64,000 nucleotides of DNA from Luoshenia tenuis (GCF_014384745.1 NZ_JACRSO010000002.1:469061-533060); one strand, 5' to 3'. Positions 1 through 8,760 are shown, numbered from the stretch's first letter. Notes: generated from the sequence alone by a model not told the origin. Made by a program: numbers and translations.

Positions 1-2
1 TT

Positions 3-440
3 TCAGATTCACACCGACAGGTTCTGGTTTTTGTTACCGATCAGTTTTGTTGCGAGGCGTTGATCCACCGCGGGCACCAGCTCGCCCTGAAAAACCACAC
101 CAGCCTGGCCGTCGTATCCATCCAGCCGAAAAGCCGCCCCGCCAAGGGCAATGCGCAGGCTCTGCGTTACCTGCGCCAGGTTTCCCAGGGGTACCGGACC
201 GATATGGCGATCTGCTACCATGACGACCCCATTGCCTGCGCCTGTGCCTATGTGGACCGGGCCGATCCGCTGGTGATCGTGACCGGCGCGCCCAGGGGCT
301 CGCGCTTTACTCAGGCGCTTGCGGCCCGGTATCCCGCCGTCCCGCTGATTGCCGTGCAGGCGCCGCCGCTGTCGCGCGCGTTCGCGCAGCGTCCCTTTGC
401 CCACCAGCGCTTGGGCCAGGTCGTTCGCGCCCTGTCCTAA
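3..440 (+). CDS. Universal-stress-protein-like domain, C-terminal part (5' truncated)
   Basis: The frame is open from the window edge to a TAA at 438-440, so the start lies outside; the TTG at 60 is not a convincing start. The readable part begins with a hydrophobic strand (VLVFVTD), then a helix rich in Ala, Leu and His, a second strand (SLAVVSIQP), and later VIVTGAP and VPLIAVQAP. This alternating strand/helix order fits a Rossmann-like Usp (UspA/KdpD-Usp) fold, but the classic ATP-binding glycine motif G-2x-G-9x-G is not clear. It could be the C-terminal domain of a larger protein. The role is unknown. A terminator follows directly. Confidence 0.5.
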   Translation, partial: SDSHRQVLVFVTDQFCCEALIHRGHQLALKNHTSLAVVSIQPKSRPAKGNAQALRYLRQVSQGYRTDMAICYHDDPIACACAYVDRADPLVIVTGAPRGSRFTQALAARYPAVPLIAVQAPPLSRAFAQRPFAHQRLGQVVRALS

Positions 441-457
441 AGCGTTCTACCCTCTCT

Positions 458-495
458 AACAAAGGCCGTCTCTCTGCGGGGACGGCCCTTGTTTT
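458..495 (+). terminator. Intrinsic terminator after the Usp-like gene
   Basis: A GGCCGTC...GACGGCC stem, extended by an outer AACAA/TTGTT pairing, is followed by TTTTC. It lies 18 bases after the stop codon at 440. Confidence 0.75.
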
Positions 496-569
496 CATGT
501 TTGCGATATGGTACGATACCCCCGTGGCGCGTCTTGCCGGCCACAAAACCGTAAAAAGGGGGATACGCT

Positions 570-938
570 ATGCGGCGGAACGATTGGCTGCTGGCCGGGG
601 CGACGGTGCTGACCGCCCTTGGCCTGATGCTTGCCTTTTTTCTCTATCCCCAGCCAACCGGCCAATGGGTAACCGTCGCCGTAGAAGGGCGCATTTTCGC
701 CCAGTATCCTCTGGCGCAGGACGCCACCTATCGCATTGAAACCGCGCAGGGGTATAATCTGTTGCAGATTGAAAACCGCCAGGTAAAAATCGTACAGGCC
801 GACTGCCCGGATGGCTCCTGTACCCACCAGCAGCCCCTAGGCGAAAACGGGGGCGGCAGCATCGTCTGCCTGCCACACCATCTGGTGGTAACATTAGATA
901 CGCAAAAGGAGGGCGGGATCGATGCGCTGGTCCAGTAA
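570..938 (+). CDS. NusG domain II-containing membrane-anchored protein
   Basis: This 122-aa protein has one N-terminal membrane segment (about residues 8-25) and then an extracytoplasmic beta-rich domain. Three cysteines fit the NusG_II family: C79 and C84 in ADCPDGSC, and C100 in IVCLPHH. The family is common in Clostridia and is usually encoded next to a Gx transporter, as here: the next start lies inside this gene, a 17-base overlap that indicates translational coupling. A purine-rich Shine-Dalgarno (AAAAAGGGGG) precedes the ATG. The function is unproven; an extracytoplasmic redox or scaffold role for a membrane complex is possible. It is not the transcription factor NusG. Confidence 0.8.
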   Translation: MRRNDWLLAGATVLTALGLMLAFFLYPQPTGQWVTVAVEGRIFAQYPLAQDATYRIETAQGYNLLQIENRQVKIVQADCPDGSCTHQQPLGENGGGSIVCLPHHLVVTLDTQKEGGIDALVQ

Positions 939-1461
939 AAAGAGCGCCCCGCCCCGCCCCTATTTTACCGCCCGGCGGATCGCCACGCTCTCGCTGCTGC
1001 TCTCCCTCTCCCTCATTTTTGGGTATGTGGAACGGCTCTTCCCGCTGGATGCCGCCATTCCGGGGATCAAGCTGGGGCTTGGAAACCTGGCGGTCGTGCT
1101 GGCGCTGTACCTGCTGGATGCGCCCAGCGCTGCGCTGCTCTCCCTGCTGCGGGTGGGGCTTGGCGGGCTGCTATTTGGCAATATCGCCTCCCTGGCCTTC
1201 AGCTTCTCGGGCGCGGTGCTCAGCCTGATCTGCATGCTGGCGCTCAAGCGTACGGACTGGTTCAGCCTGGCAGGCGTTTCCATGGCGGGCGGGGTCTGTC
1301 ACAACGTCGGGCAGCTGGGGATGGCGGCGTTTTTCACCCAGGTGCCGCAGGTCTGGTATTATCTGCCGGTTTTAATGCTGACCGGCCTTGCCACGGGCTT
1401 GCTCAACGGGCTGATCGGCCTGGGCATCCAAAAACGTCTATCCCGCATCACGCTGAGTTAG
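922..1461 (+). CDS. Gx transporter family protein (Hpre_diP_synt_I)
   Basis: This 179-aa protein is very hydrophobic, with about five membrane helices and the glycine-rich motifs GIKLGLGNL and LRVGLGGLLFGN near the start, typical of this family. Such proteins are often annotated as heptaprenyl diphosphate synthase component I, but the fold resembles small substrate-binding (ECF S-type) membrane subunits, so a transport or quinone-related role is equally plausible. It overlaps the NusG_II gene by 17 bases and ends at a strong terminator, so the two form a bicistron. Confidence 0.8.
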   Translation: MRWSSKKSAPPRPYFTARRIATLSLLLSLSLIFGYVERLFPLDAAIPGIKLGLGNLAVVLALYLLDAPSAALLSLLRVGLGGLLFGNIASLAFSFSGAVLSLICMLALKRTDWFSLAGVSMAGGVCHNVGQLGMAAFFTQVPQVWYYLPVLMLTGLATGLLNGLIGLGIQKRLSRITLS

Positions 1462-1463
1462 CG

Positions 1464-1487
1464 GCCGCCCCAAGGGGCGGCTTTTTT
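1464..1487 (+). terminator. Intrinsic terminator after the Gx transporter gene
   Basis: The stem GCCGCCCC-AA-GGGGCGGC is followed by TTTTTTA, two bases past the stop codon. Confidence 0.9.
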
Positions 1488-1570
1488 ATGGCCCTGCAGG
1501 CGTTGATTTGAGAATTCGCCCAAAAGCCGCTATAATAAAGACATTCAAGCGAAAGTTGGGGAGTTTTGTC

Positions 1571-4500
1571 ATGTTGATTGCAGATCTGCACATCCACTCA
1601 AAATACTCCCGGGCCACCAGCCGGGATTGCACGCCGGAATTTTTGGACCTGTGGGCGCGGCGCAAGGGCATCGGCCTGCTCGGCACGGGGGATTTTACCC
1701 ACCCCGCCTGGCGGCAGGCGTTAAAGGAAAAGCTGGTCGCCGCCGAGGAGGGGTTTTACCGCCTGCGGGATGAACTGATCCAGCCCGATGCCACGCCGGG
1801 CGCCGTCCAACCCCGCTTTGTGGTGACCGGTGAGATCAGCTCGATTTATAAAAAGAACGGCAAGACGCGCAAGGTGCACAACGTCATCATCCTGCCCGGT
1901 TTAGAGGAGGCCGAACTGCTCAGCCAAAAACTGGAGGCCATCGGCAACATCCATTCGGACGGGCGGCCGATCCTGGGCCTGGACAGCCGCGACCTTTTGG
2001 AGATCACGCTGGAATCCTGTCCGCGGGCCATCTTCATCCCCGCCCATATCTGGACGCCGCACTTTTCCCTGTTTGGCGCCTTCTCCGGTTTTGATACGAT
2101 TGAAGAATGCTTTGAAGACCTGACCGGCCATATCCACGCGCTGGAGACCGGCCTTTCCTCCGATCCGGCAATGAACGGGCGCGTCCGCGCGCTTGACCGC
2201 TTTGCGCTGGTATCCAATTCGGATGCCCACTCCCCCGCCAAGCTGGGGCGCGAGGCCAATCTGCTAAATATCGACATGACTTACAGCGCCCTGTACGCTG
2301 CGCTTCAAGGCGAAAACCCCCAGGGGCTGGCCGGCACCATCGAATTCTTCCCCGAGGAGGGCAAGTATCACCTGGATGGGCACCGGGCCTGCAAGCTCTG
2401 CCTCACCCCGGCGGAAACCCAGCGCTACGGCGGGCGCTGCCCCGTCTGCGGCAAAAAGCTGACGATCGGCGTCCAGCATCGGGTGGAACAGCTGGCCGAT
2501 CGGCCTGAAGGCTATTGCCGTCCCGACGCACGCCCTTATGAAAGCCTGGTCCCCCTGCCGGAGGTGATCGCCGCCTCCACCGGCCTTTCCGCCGGTTCAG
2601 TGAAGGTCGCCCGGCAGTATCAGGCCATCTTGCAGGCTCTGGGGCCGGAGTTCTACATCCTGCGCGAAGCCTCCATCCAGCAGATCGTCCAGGCCGCCGG
2701 CCCCTGCGTAGCGGAGGGTATCCGCCGGCTGCGCCGCGGCGAGGTGCGCCGCAAGGCGGGTTATGATGGCGAATACGGCGTGATCGGGCTGCTGGACCCC
2801 TCCGAGATCGAGACCTTAAACGGCCAGCTCACGCTGCTAGAGGGCTGGGCGCCCCCGGCGGCACAGCCCGCCCAAAAGGCGCCGCTTCCCCCTGTCCCGC
2901 CGGCAGAGCAGGCCGCGCCAGTTGAGCGCGAAGCCCCTTTGGCGGACGCTGCCCTTGGCGACGGGGACCCGCTGCTGGCAGGGCTGAATCCCGAGCAGCA
3001 GGAGGCCGTCACCTCCACTGCGCCGGCCCTTGCGGTCATCGCCGGGCCGGGTACGGGCAAGACCAAAACCCTGGTCTCCCGCATCGCCTATCTGATCTCC
3101 GTTCGCAAAGTCAAGCCCTCCGAGATCACGGCCGTCACCTTTACCAACAAAGCCGCCGCTGAGATGCGCCAGCGCCTGGAACAGGCCCTGGGCGGAAAGC
3201 GTGCCCTGCGTGGCATGTCCATCGGCACCTTTCACGCGCTATGTCTGGAATATCTGCGCGAGACCGGCGGGGTCACCCTGTTGGATGAGGATGGCGCGCG
3301 CCGCCATGCCGCGGCGGTCATTCAGGCGCGCAACCTGCGCCTGACGCCGGAGGCCTTTTTGCGCGCGGTCTCCATCCGCAAAAACGGCGGCGAGGGCGAT
3401 GGCATTTCCGACGAGGCCTTTGCCCTATATTGTGACCGTCTGAAAAAGAGCGGCGCCGCGGATTTTGACGATCTGCTGGCCGATACCCTGGCCGCCTGGC
3501 AGCAGGGGCTGCCCGATGCGCGCCGGAAAAACCGTTTCCGCTATTTGTTGGTGGACGAGTTTCAGGATATCAACCCCATCCAGTACCGCCTGATCCGCGC
3601 TTGGGCGCAGGAGGGCGAAAGCCTGTTTGCCATTGGCGACCCGGATCAGTCCATCTATGGTTTCCGCGGGGCGGACGCCGCCTGCTTTGAACGCCTGCAG
3701 GAAGATTGGCCTGCGCTTTGCACCATCCACCTGCGGCAAAATTACCGCTCCACCCCGCAGGTGCTACGCGTGGCCCTGCCGCTGATCTCCCACAATCCCG
3801 GCCAGGCAAGGGCGCTTCTGCCTCACCGGCCGGATGGCGCGCCGGTAGGCCGCGTGGTGGTTAAGACGGACCTTAGCGAGGGCATCTTTATCGCCAAGCA
3901 GATCGGCCAGATGGTCGGCGGACTGGATATGTTGGAATCCGGCGCCCTTGCCGCCCCGGCGGACCGGGCGCAGGGCTATGGCTTTTCGGATTTCGCCATC
4001 CTTTACCGCACGCACCGCCAGGCGGAAATGCTGGAAAAATGCCTGCGCCAAGAGGGCATCCCCTATGTGGTTTCCGGCCGGGAGGACGACCTGTCTAGCG
4101 AGGACGTGTGCGGCGTGCTGGGCTTTTTCCGCTTCCTGGCCGATCCGCAGGATGCCCTCTCCCTCACCCGGGCGCTCAAGGTCCTTTTTGGCTGCCCGGA
4201 GGCATTATCTGAGAGCTTTGCCGCGCTATGGGAGGGCGCAGGGCACCAGATGCTCACCCCTGCGCTGTTGGAGGCGCGGGCCGCAGCCTACCTGGGCGCG
4301 GCCCACGTCGGCCCATTGATCGAGGCGGCGGGCGCCTTTTTACCCCGTATGAAAAAGGAGAAGCCCCGCAAGCTGATCGAAGAGCTTTGCTCCGCCTGCG
4401 CGCTGAAAAAGACGCCCGCGCTGGAGCACCTGTTGGGGCGGGCGGTGTTCCATACGGATATGGCGGCGTTTCTGGATAACCTGGCCCTGGGGCAGGAGGC

Positions 4501-4837
4501 GGACCTGGAGCGCAGTACGGGGCACGCCTATGCCGCCGGCGCTGTACGGCTGATGACGCTGCACGGCGCCAAGGGGCTGGAATTCCCCGTGGTCTTTCTG
4601 TGCGGCGTTAAAAAGGGCATGATTCCGCTGGAGACGCCCTATAGGCCCGCGGATATGGAAGAGGAACGCCGTCTGTTTTACGTGGGCATCACCCGCGCGA
4701 AAGACAGCCTGTACCTTTGCACCGGCCCGGAGGCTTCCGCCTTTATGCAGGAGATCCCCGCGGCCGACCTGAAGCCCATCCGCGCCAACCCCAACGCCGC
4801 GCAGGGCGCGCAGCTCAGCCTGTTTGGAAAGGTTTAG
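1571..4837 (+). CDS. Endonuclease Q (PHP) - UvrD/PcrA helicase fusion
   Basis: This 1088-aa protein starts at the ATG at 1571, which has GGGGAG 7-12 bases upstream; an upstream in-frame TTG at 1508 has no such site. The first ~400 residues match the endonuclease Q family: PHP metal motif ADLHIHSKYS (residues 4-13), SNSDAHS further on, and a zinc finger CKLC (274-277) with CPVC (290-293). EndoQ nicks DNA 5' of deaminated bases such as hypoxanthine and uracil. After a Pro/Ala-rich linker (about 430-480) comes a complete SF1 helicase: Walker A GPGTGKT (492-498), Walker B DEFQD from residue 662, QNYRSTPQ, and a C-terminal LHGAKGLEFP motif. The expected role is incision plus strand unwinding at deaminated bases. 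It appears monocistronic. Confidence 0.9.
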   Translation: MLIADLHIHSKYSRATSRDCTPEFLDLWARRKGIGLLGTGDFTHPAWRQALKEKLVAAEEGFYRLRDELIQPDATPGAVQPRFVVTGEISSIYKKNGKTRKVHNVIILPGLEEAELLSQKLEAIGNIHSDGRPILGLDSRDLLEITLESCPRAIFIPAHIWTPHFSLFGAFSGFDTIEECFEDLTGHIHALETGLSSDPAMNGRVRALDRFALVSNSDAHSPAKLGREANLLNIDMTYSALYAALQGENPQGLAGTIEFFPEEGKYHLDGHRACKLCLTPAETQRYGGRCPVCGKKLTIGVQHRVEQLADRPEGYCRPDARPYESLVPLPEVIAASTGLSAGSVKVARQYQAILQALGPEFYILREASIQQIVQAAGPCVAEGIRRLRRGEVRRKAGYDGEYGVIGLLDPSEIETLNGQLTLLEGWAPPAAQPAQKAPLPPVPPAEQAAPVEREAPLADAALGDGDPLLAGLNPEQQEAVTSTAPALAVIAGPGTGKTKTLVSRIAYLISVRKVKPSEITAVTFTNKAAAEMRQRLEQALGGKRALRGMSIGTFHALCLEYLRETGGVTLLDEDGARRHAAAVIQARNLRLTPEAFLRAVSIRKNGGEGDGISDEAFALYCDRLKKSGAADFDDLLADTLAAWQQGLPDARRKNRFRYLLVDEFQDINPIQYRLIRAWAQEGESLFAIGDPDQSIYGFRGADAACFERLQEDWPALCTIHLRQNYRSTPQVLRVALPLISHNPGQARALLPHRPDGAPVGRVVVKTDLSEGIFIAKQIGQMVGGLDMLESGALAAPADRAQGYGFSDFAILYRTHRQAEMLEKCLRQEGIPYVVSGREDDLSSEDVCGVLGFFRFLADPQDALSLTRALKVLFGCPEALSESFAALWEGAGHQMLTPALLEARAAAYLGAAHVGPLIEAAGAFLPRMKKEKPRKLIEELCSACALKKTPALEHLLGRAVFHTDMAAFLDNLALGQEADLERSTGHAYAAGAVRLMTLHGAKGLEFPVVFLCGVKKGMIPLETPYRPADMEEERRLFYVGITRAKDSLYLCTGPEASAFMQEIPAADLKPIRANPNAAQGAQLSLFGKV

Positions 4838-4848
4838 AGCACAAGATA

Positions 4849-4886
4849 AAAAGGATGACAAGCCATCGCTTGCCATCCTTTTTTAT
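4849..4886 (+). terminator. Intrinsic terminator after the EndoQ-UvrD gene
   Basis: A long stem (AAAAAGGATGaCAAGC against GCTTGcCATCCTTTTTT) ends in a T run and is also A-rich on the other side. It may therefore also terminate the convergent gene whose stop is at 4933. Confidence 0.85.
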
Positions 4887-4932
4887 TGCCCGCGCTCTTT
4901 TCACAGCAGGGTAGCGGTATAACAAAACTGTG

Positions 4933-5595
4933 TTATTTCTGTCGATACCGCCGCATCAGCGCCGAGCTCCAGGAGAGCAGCTGCCCATAGCACGCCGCCC
5001 AGCGCTCCGGTTCCAGCTCGTTTCGCCGCTTGTAGGCCGCAAATATCTGCGCGCGTTCCCCGCTTACCCGTTCCTCCATCTGCCCGGCATTGCGCGGATA
5101 GAACCCCGTTTCCAGATAAAGCTCGGCCTGCAGGATAAAAAAGGCCGCCTTATACAGCCCGGGCAGCGCTTCGCCCGGTTCCTCATGGACAAAGGCGTGC
5201 GCCAAAGCGTGGTAGAGGGCGGCCGCGCCGTTTTGTATGGCTGTGGCCACATCCGCCCGGTCAATTGGGGGCACCAGCGGCTCCAGCTCGCCGTAAATAG
5301 GGCGGGTATCCCGGCAGAACTGAAATAGATCATACCGCGGCCAGGCCAGCAGCTCTTCGCGGCCGGCGATAAATCCGCAGCTGCGCTCCCGCAGCGGCAT
5401 CTCCTCCAGCAGCGCCCGGTAACGCTCCAGGTCCTCAAGGCCCACCTCATCCAAGATCACCACCAGGTCGATATCGCTGCCCGCCCCCGCCTCGCCCCGG
5501 GCAAAGCTGCCCTGCAGCCCGATAAAGGCCACCCGCTCCCCAAAGGTCTGCAAAAGCCGCGCCTGCATCTGCGCTAACCAGCTGCTTATCTCCAT
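4933..5595 (-). CDS. Nucleotidyltransferase-fold protein (aminoglycoside-type NTase domain)
   Basis: This 220-aa protein begins at the ATG preceded by AAAGGAG nine bases upstream. Residues 29-46 carry the nucleotidyltransferase signature GSFARGEAGAGSDIDLVV, with the metal-binding pair D41 and D43. A third acidic residue probably lies in the strand around YDLFQF. The C-terminal half is helical, like the substrate-binding HEPN-type half of kanamycin- or lincosamide-type enzymes. The substrate cannot be told; such proteins act on antibiotics, small metabolites or RNA. It is monocistronic and convergent with the upstream helicase gene. Confidence 0.7.
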   Translation of the reverse strand: MEISSWLAQMQARLLQTFGERVAFIGLQGSFARGEAGAGSDIDLVVILDEVGLEDLERYRALLEEMPLRERSCGFIAGREELLAWPRYDLFQFCRDTRPIYGELEPLVPPIDRADVATAIQNGAAALYHALAHAFVHEEPGEALPGLYKAAFFILQAELYLETGFYPRNAGQMEERVSGERAQIFAAYKRRNELEPERWAACYGQLLSWSSALMRRYRQK

Positions 5596-5667
5596 TTCAT
5601 TCCACTCCTTTCTTTGTCGCGTTTTGCCAGCATACCATACCGCTGGCCCTTTGCGCAAGCCTTCATA

Positions 5668-5700
5668 AAAAAGGCCGCCGGATCGAATTCCGGCGGCCGC
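5668..5700 (-). terminator. Intrinsic terminator downstream of the AraC-type regulator gene
   Basis: Read on the minus strand, GGCCGCCGG-(loop)-CCGGCGGCC is followed by TTTTTTATG. It lies about 150 bases after the regulator's stop at 5850. Confidence 0.75.
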
Positions 5701-5795
5701 TTTCGTCCCGCTTTATCTCATTCTATAACGCATCCCCCTAAAGGAAGACAAATTCGTTGTCTGTTCTCCCTCTTTTACACAAGGGTATAATGCCC

Positions 5796-5844
5796 GCGCT
5801 TTGACCCCAAACCTAACGCGGCGTTTTTTTATTGGGTTGAAGCG
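5796..5844 (-). other. Long hairpin directly after the AraC-type regulator stop
   Basis: On the minus strand GCGCTTcAACCC pairs with GGGGTcAAAGCGC around a 20-base loop. It starts six bases after the stop at 5850. There is no T run, so it is more likely an RNA-stabilising 3' hairpin than a terminator. Confidence 0.4.
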
Positions 5845-5849
5845 CCCGT

Positions 5850-7103
5850 TCACCGTTCTTCGAGCACCTTGCCCCGGCCGGATTGTTTGCGATATTGCAG
5901 CGGCGTCAAGCCCGTGTGCTTTTGAAAAATCTTAATAAAATAGCTTTGGGAGGCGAAGTTGAGAAACCGGCTGATCTCGGCAAAGCTGTAGCTGGAAAAG
6001 CGCAGCAGCTTTTTGGCCTCCTCCACCCGTTCCATCTGGATATAATCCACTACCGAAATGCCTACTTCCTCTTTAAAGATATGCGACAGGTAGCGCGGGC
6101 TTAAATGGACATAGGCCGCCAGATCCTTTAACGTAATATCAAAGTGCAGGTGGTGGTAGATATACCGCTGCGCCCGGGCCACCTGTTGGGAGAGCGCGCG
6201 CCCTTTTTTGCGGCCGGCCACGCACTCGGCAAAATCCAGCGCCATCTTATCGGCCATCGCCACCAATTCCTGTATCTCCTCACAGCTCTCGGCCCGGTGC
6301 ACGTAGCGCTTGCTGATCGGCGTTATTTCCTCCATATCTAGCCCGCTGGCCACCGTGGCCCGCGTAAAGGCCACGCTTGCGGCGATCACCAGATTTTTGG
6401 CCCGCCGCAGCGGGTCCTCCCAAGGGTAATCCGGCGGGTCCAGCGCCGCGACCGCCGCGCCGTTGCCGCTGTCGATCAAAGCTTTTAGCCGCTGGATATC
6501 CCCGTCACGGATGCACTCTTCAATGTGCATCACATTGATCAGGTACGTCCGCCCCATCTGCCTTTCCGTGTCCGGCAAAATAGCCAGTTCCTGCAAATCC
6601 TCCCGCCCCGGCACCAGCCATTCTTGCTCGTCTTTCTGGATCTCATCGAGCTTGAGCGGCTGCTCAAAAATAGCAAAATAAACCGCCCGCACCAGGTAGG
6701 TAAAGGCCGTTACATCCACCTGCGGCATCTGGCTGAGCAGTTCAAATAACAGGCGTACATCCTCCCCGCCAAAAACGGGTTCAATGTCCGCCAGATCGGC
6801 CAAGTTTGTGCGGCTGAGCAGGCCCGGGCCGATAAACACATAATATGTCTTTTCCAGTTCAAAAGCCATGCAGGCGTAAAGCAGCTGGGCGTTAAAAGCC
6901 CCCATCACCGGCCCGCGGGCCACCCGCTCTACCAACTTTTGCTGCAGGGATGGCGAAAGCTTCAAGTTCTGCATCAGGCTCGTTCGTGGATAGGCCATGA
7001 CCAACTGTTCAGGCCCTTCCATGATGTGGATGGGCACGCGACTGATCCCGTAAAGCAGTTTACACGCCTCCGAAATTGCCTCCCATTGCTTTGCAGCTCT
7101 CAA
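5850..7103 (-). CDS. AraC-family transcriptional regulator with large N-terminal sensor domain
   Basis: This 417-aa protein starts at a TTG with GGAGG seven bases upstream. The last ~100 residues form a double helix-turn-helix: ITLKDLAAYVHLSPRYLSHI, then FAEISRFLNFASQSYFIKIF, ending in the family hallmark HTGLTPLQYRK. The first ~300 residues contain no domain I can name. They are alpha/beta with several cysteines and may bind a small ligand. It is transcribed away from the di-iron protein gene at 7259, with a 155-base intergenic region between them, so that gene is its most likely target. The effector is unknown. Confidence 0.85.
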   Translation of the reverse strand: MRAAKQWEAISEACKLLYGISRVPIHIMEGPEQLVMAYPRTSLMQNLKLSPSLQQKLVERVARGPVMGAFNAQLLYACMAFELEKTYYVFIGPGLLSRTNLADLADIEPVFGGEDVRLLFELLSQMPQVDVTAFTYLVRAVYFAIFEQPLKLDEIQKDEQEWLVPGREDLQELAILPDTERQMGRTYLINVMHIEECIRDGDIQRLKALIDSGNGAAVAALDPPDYPWEDPLRRAKNLVIAASVAFTRATVASGLDMEEITPISKRYVHRAESCEEIQELVAMADKMALDFAECVAGRKKGRALSQQVARAQRYIYHHLHFDITLKDLAAYVHLSPRYLSHIFKEEVGISVVDYIQMERVEEAKKLLRFSSYSFAEISRFLNFASQSYFIKIFQKHTGLTPLQYRKQSGRGKVLEER

Positions 7104-7258
7104 TCGTTATCCTCCTCCTTTTTACCTACGGACAGTATAGCATATTTTCCTGGCAAAATCGCCATCTGTACCCGGCTTTTATTCAATTCTCCCGGGATAA
7201 AATAGCGCCTTTGGCTGCAAACTATCATCATAGCAAAATATGTAAGGAGGCACCACCA

Positions 7259-8494
7259 ATGAACCCATTTGAGCTTAAACCCCGTTCGCTCGAATCCTGC
7301 ATTCGAGACTGGAGCGGCATGTATCCCAAACCCTACGACAAGCGCCAGACCGATCCCTATACCAAGACCCGCATCATCTTGATGAACGGCACCGAATTTG
7401 AGGCCGTGTATTTCTCCCATAACTTTTCGCGCAAATGCCCCAATAATGACCTTCGCCGGGAGCTGGCCCTGCTGCGGCGCATCGAGCAGCAGCAGCAAAA
7501 GACCATCAGCATGCTCAAGCCCGCGGACGAGACCATTTTGGAGCAGACCATCGGCTACGAGCAGCTGGCTGTAGACCTGACGGCCCGCATGGCGCAGTGC
7601 GAAAAGGATAAAAACGTGCGCGCCGCGCTGGACTTTGCCCTGCTGGAGGATTTTGACCACCTTTACCGCTACGCGGACCTGATGGATATGGAGACCGGCG
7701 AAAAGGCCGAAAACCTGGTGGGCCGCTATACCGAGATCATGCCCGGCAGGCCCACCATCGCCCACCACCGCCACCCTTATGATGAGATCAAGCCCTATAT
7801 CCACGACGCTACGGCCGACCCGCTGACCAAGCTGCACGCCTCCATCATCACCGCGGCCGAGCAGCAGACCATGAACTATTACATGAACGTGGGCTGCTTT
7901 TACCCCACCGAGATGGGCCGTAAGCTGTATATGGAGATCGGCCTGGTGGAAGAGCAGCACGTATCCCAATACGGCAGCCTGATCGATACCACGACCACCC
8001 TATTGGAGTGCCTGGTCATGCACGAATATACCGAATGTTATCTTTATTATTCCTGCTACCAGGATGAAACGGACCCGGCCGTCAAGGCCATCTGGGAGCA
8101 GTTCTTTGAGATGGAGGTCGCCCATCTGCATAAGGCCGCGGAACTTTTGGCCAAGTATGAGAACAAAGAGGCCTGCCAGCTGATCCCGCAGGGCGAATTC
8201 CCCGAGCTGCTGAACCTGGGCAGCAATATTGATTACGTGCGCCATGTGCTCTCCACCGTGAATATGACGGCGGATAAAGAGGGTTATTGCCCGGTAGATA
8301 AGCTGCCCTCCGATTCGGACTTTATGCGTTACCAGCAGTGGGTGAATGAAAATGTGGACGGTGTGCCCAGCCATCAGGTGATCGAGCAGTACATCGCCCT
8401 AAAGGGAGAGGATTACCGGTTTGAAACCGCGCCCAACCCCATCGACGCTTTGCAGGACCGCACCCAGGACAACACTACCGTGGGGCGCAAATAG
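7259..8494 (+). CDS. Predicted di-iron ferritin-like protein of unknown function
   Basis: This 411-aa protein has its ATG preceded by AAGGAGG eight bases upstream. I do not recognise a named family, but the spacing of metal ligands fits a four-helix di-iron bundle: E201, then E231xxH234, then E256/E259, then E286xxH289. An extra half-site lies earlier (E101 and D131xxH134). The helices are rich in Tyr, His and Glu. Ferritin-like di-iron proteins act as oxidases, peroxide scavengers (rubrerythrin-like) or iron stores. No rubredoxin-type CxxC is present, so it is not a rubrerythrin. No signal peptide is seen, so it should be cytoplasmic. The AraC-type regulator is divergent, and a terminator follows. 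Confidence 0.6.
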   Translation: MNPFELKPRSLESCIRDWSGMYPKPYDKRQTDPYTKTRIILMNGTEFEAVYFSHNFSRKCPNNDLRRELALLRRIEQQQQKTISMLKPADETILEQTIGYEQLAVDLTARMAQCEKDKNVRAALDFALLEDFDHLYRYADLMDMETGEKAENLVGRYTEIMPGRPTIAHHRHPYDEIKPYIHDATADPLTKLHASIITAAEQQTMNYYMNVGCFYPTEMGRKLYMEIGLVEEQHVSQYGSLIDTTTTLLECLVMHEYTECYLYYSCYQDETDPAVKAIWEQFFEMEVAHLHKAAELLAKYENKEACQLIPQGEFPELLNLGSNIDYVRHVLSTVNMTADKEGYCPVDKLPSDSDFMRYQQWVNENVDGVPSHQVIEQYIALKGEDYRFETAPNPIDALQDRTQDNTTVGRK

Positions 8495-8529
8495 CGCGCT
8501 AAAACCCATAAACCGCATCTTTAAGCTAC

Positions 8530-8572
8530 AAGCAAGGGACAGCAAAATCGCGTTTGTCCCTTGCTTTCTTGT
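8530..8572 (+). terminator. Intrinsic terminator after the ferritin-like gene
   Basis: AAGCAAGGGACA pairs with TGTCCCTTGCTT around a 13-base loop and is followed by TCTTGTT. Confidence 0.8.
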
Positions 8573-8589
8573 TATAAAAGGCGTAGACT
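8561..8589 (+). promoter_or_regulatory. Candidate promoter of the c-di-GMP riboswitch transcript
   Basis: TTGCTT (8561-8566) and TAGACT (8584-8589) are separated by exactly 17 bases, with the start expected near 8596, about 20 bases before the aptamer. The -35 overlaps the 3' arm of the preceding terminator. Confidence 0.5.
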
Positions 8590-8614
8590 GGTGTTCAATG
8601 GCATCCAATTCTAT

Positions 8615-8697
8615 ATGAGCAAACCTGCGGAAACGTAGGGACGCAAAGCCACAGGGCCTTCTTCTGTCGTATCAGAAATGGCAGCCGGTTGCGAACG
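8615..8697 (+). promoter_or_regulatory. Cyclic di-GMP-I (GEMM) riboswitch aptamer
   Basis: The conserved core is present: GCAAACC (8619-8625) pairs as P1 with GGTTGC (8687-8692); CCTGCG-GAAA-CGTAGG forms P2 with the GAAA tetraloop; then comes the invariant block GGACGCAAAGCC, and P3 closes with GGCAGCCGG. This is the c-di-GMP class I aptamer. It precedes a large surface protein gene, so c-di-GMP, the usual signal for the sessile/motile switch, should set expression of an adhesin-like protein. Confidence 0.93.
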
Positions 8698-8698
8698 A

Positions 8699-8760
8699 CG
8701 CAAGCAGATCAGCACATTGCGCTTTTTTACCTGCCCGGTCCCACCCGGGCAGTTTTTTTA
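8699..8760 (+). terminator. Riboswitch expression platform with two tandem terminator hairpins
   Basis: The first is a weak hairpin, CGCAA (8699-8703) with TTGCG (8717-8721) then CTTTTTT. The second is strong, CTGCCCGG...CCCGGGCAG (8731-8752) then TTTTTTTA. CGCAA can instead pair with TTGCG at 8689-8693, and CTGCC with GGCAG at 8680-8684. Both alternatives use bases the ligand-bound aptamer needs. This predicts that ligand binding frees the terminators (an OFF switch); the direction is inference. Confidence 0.75.
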
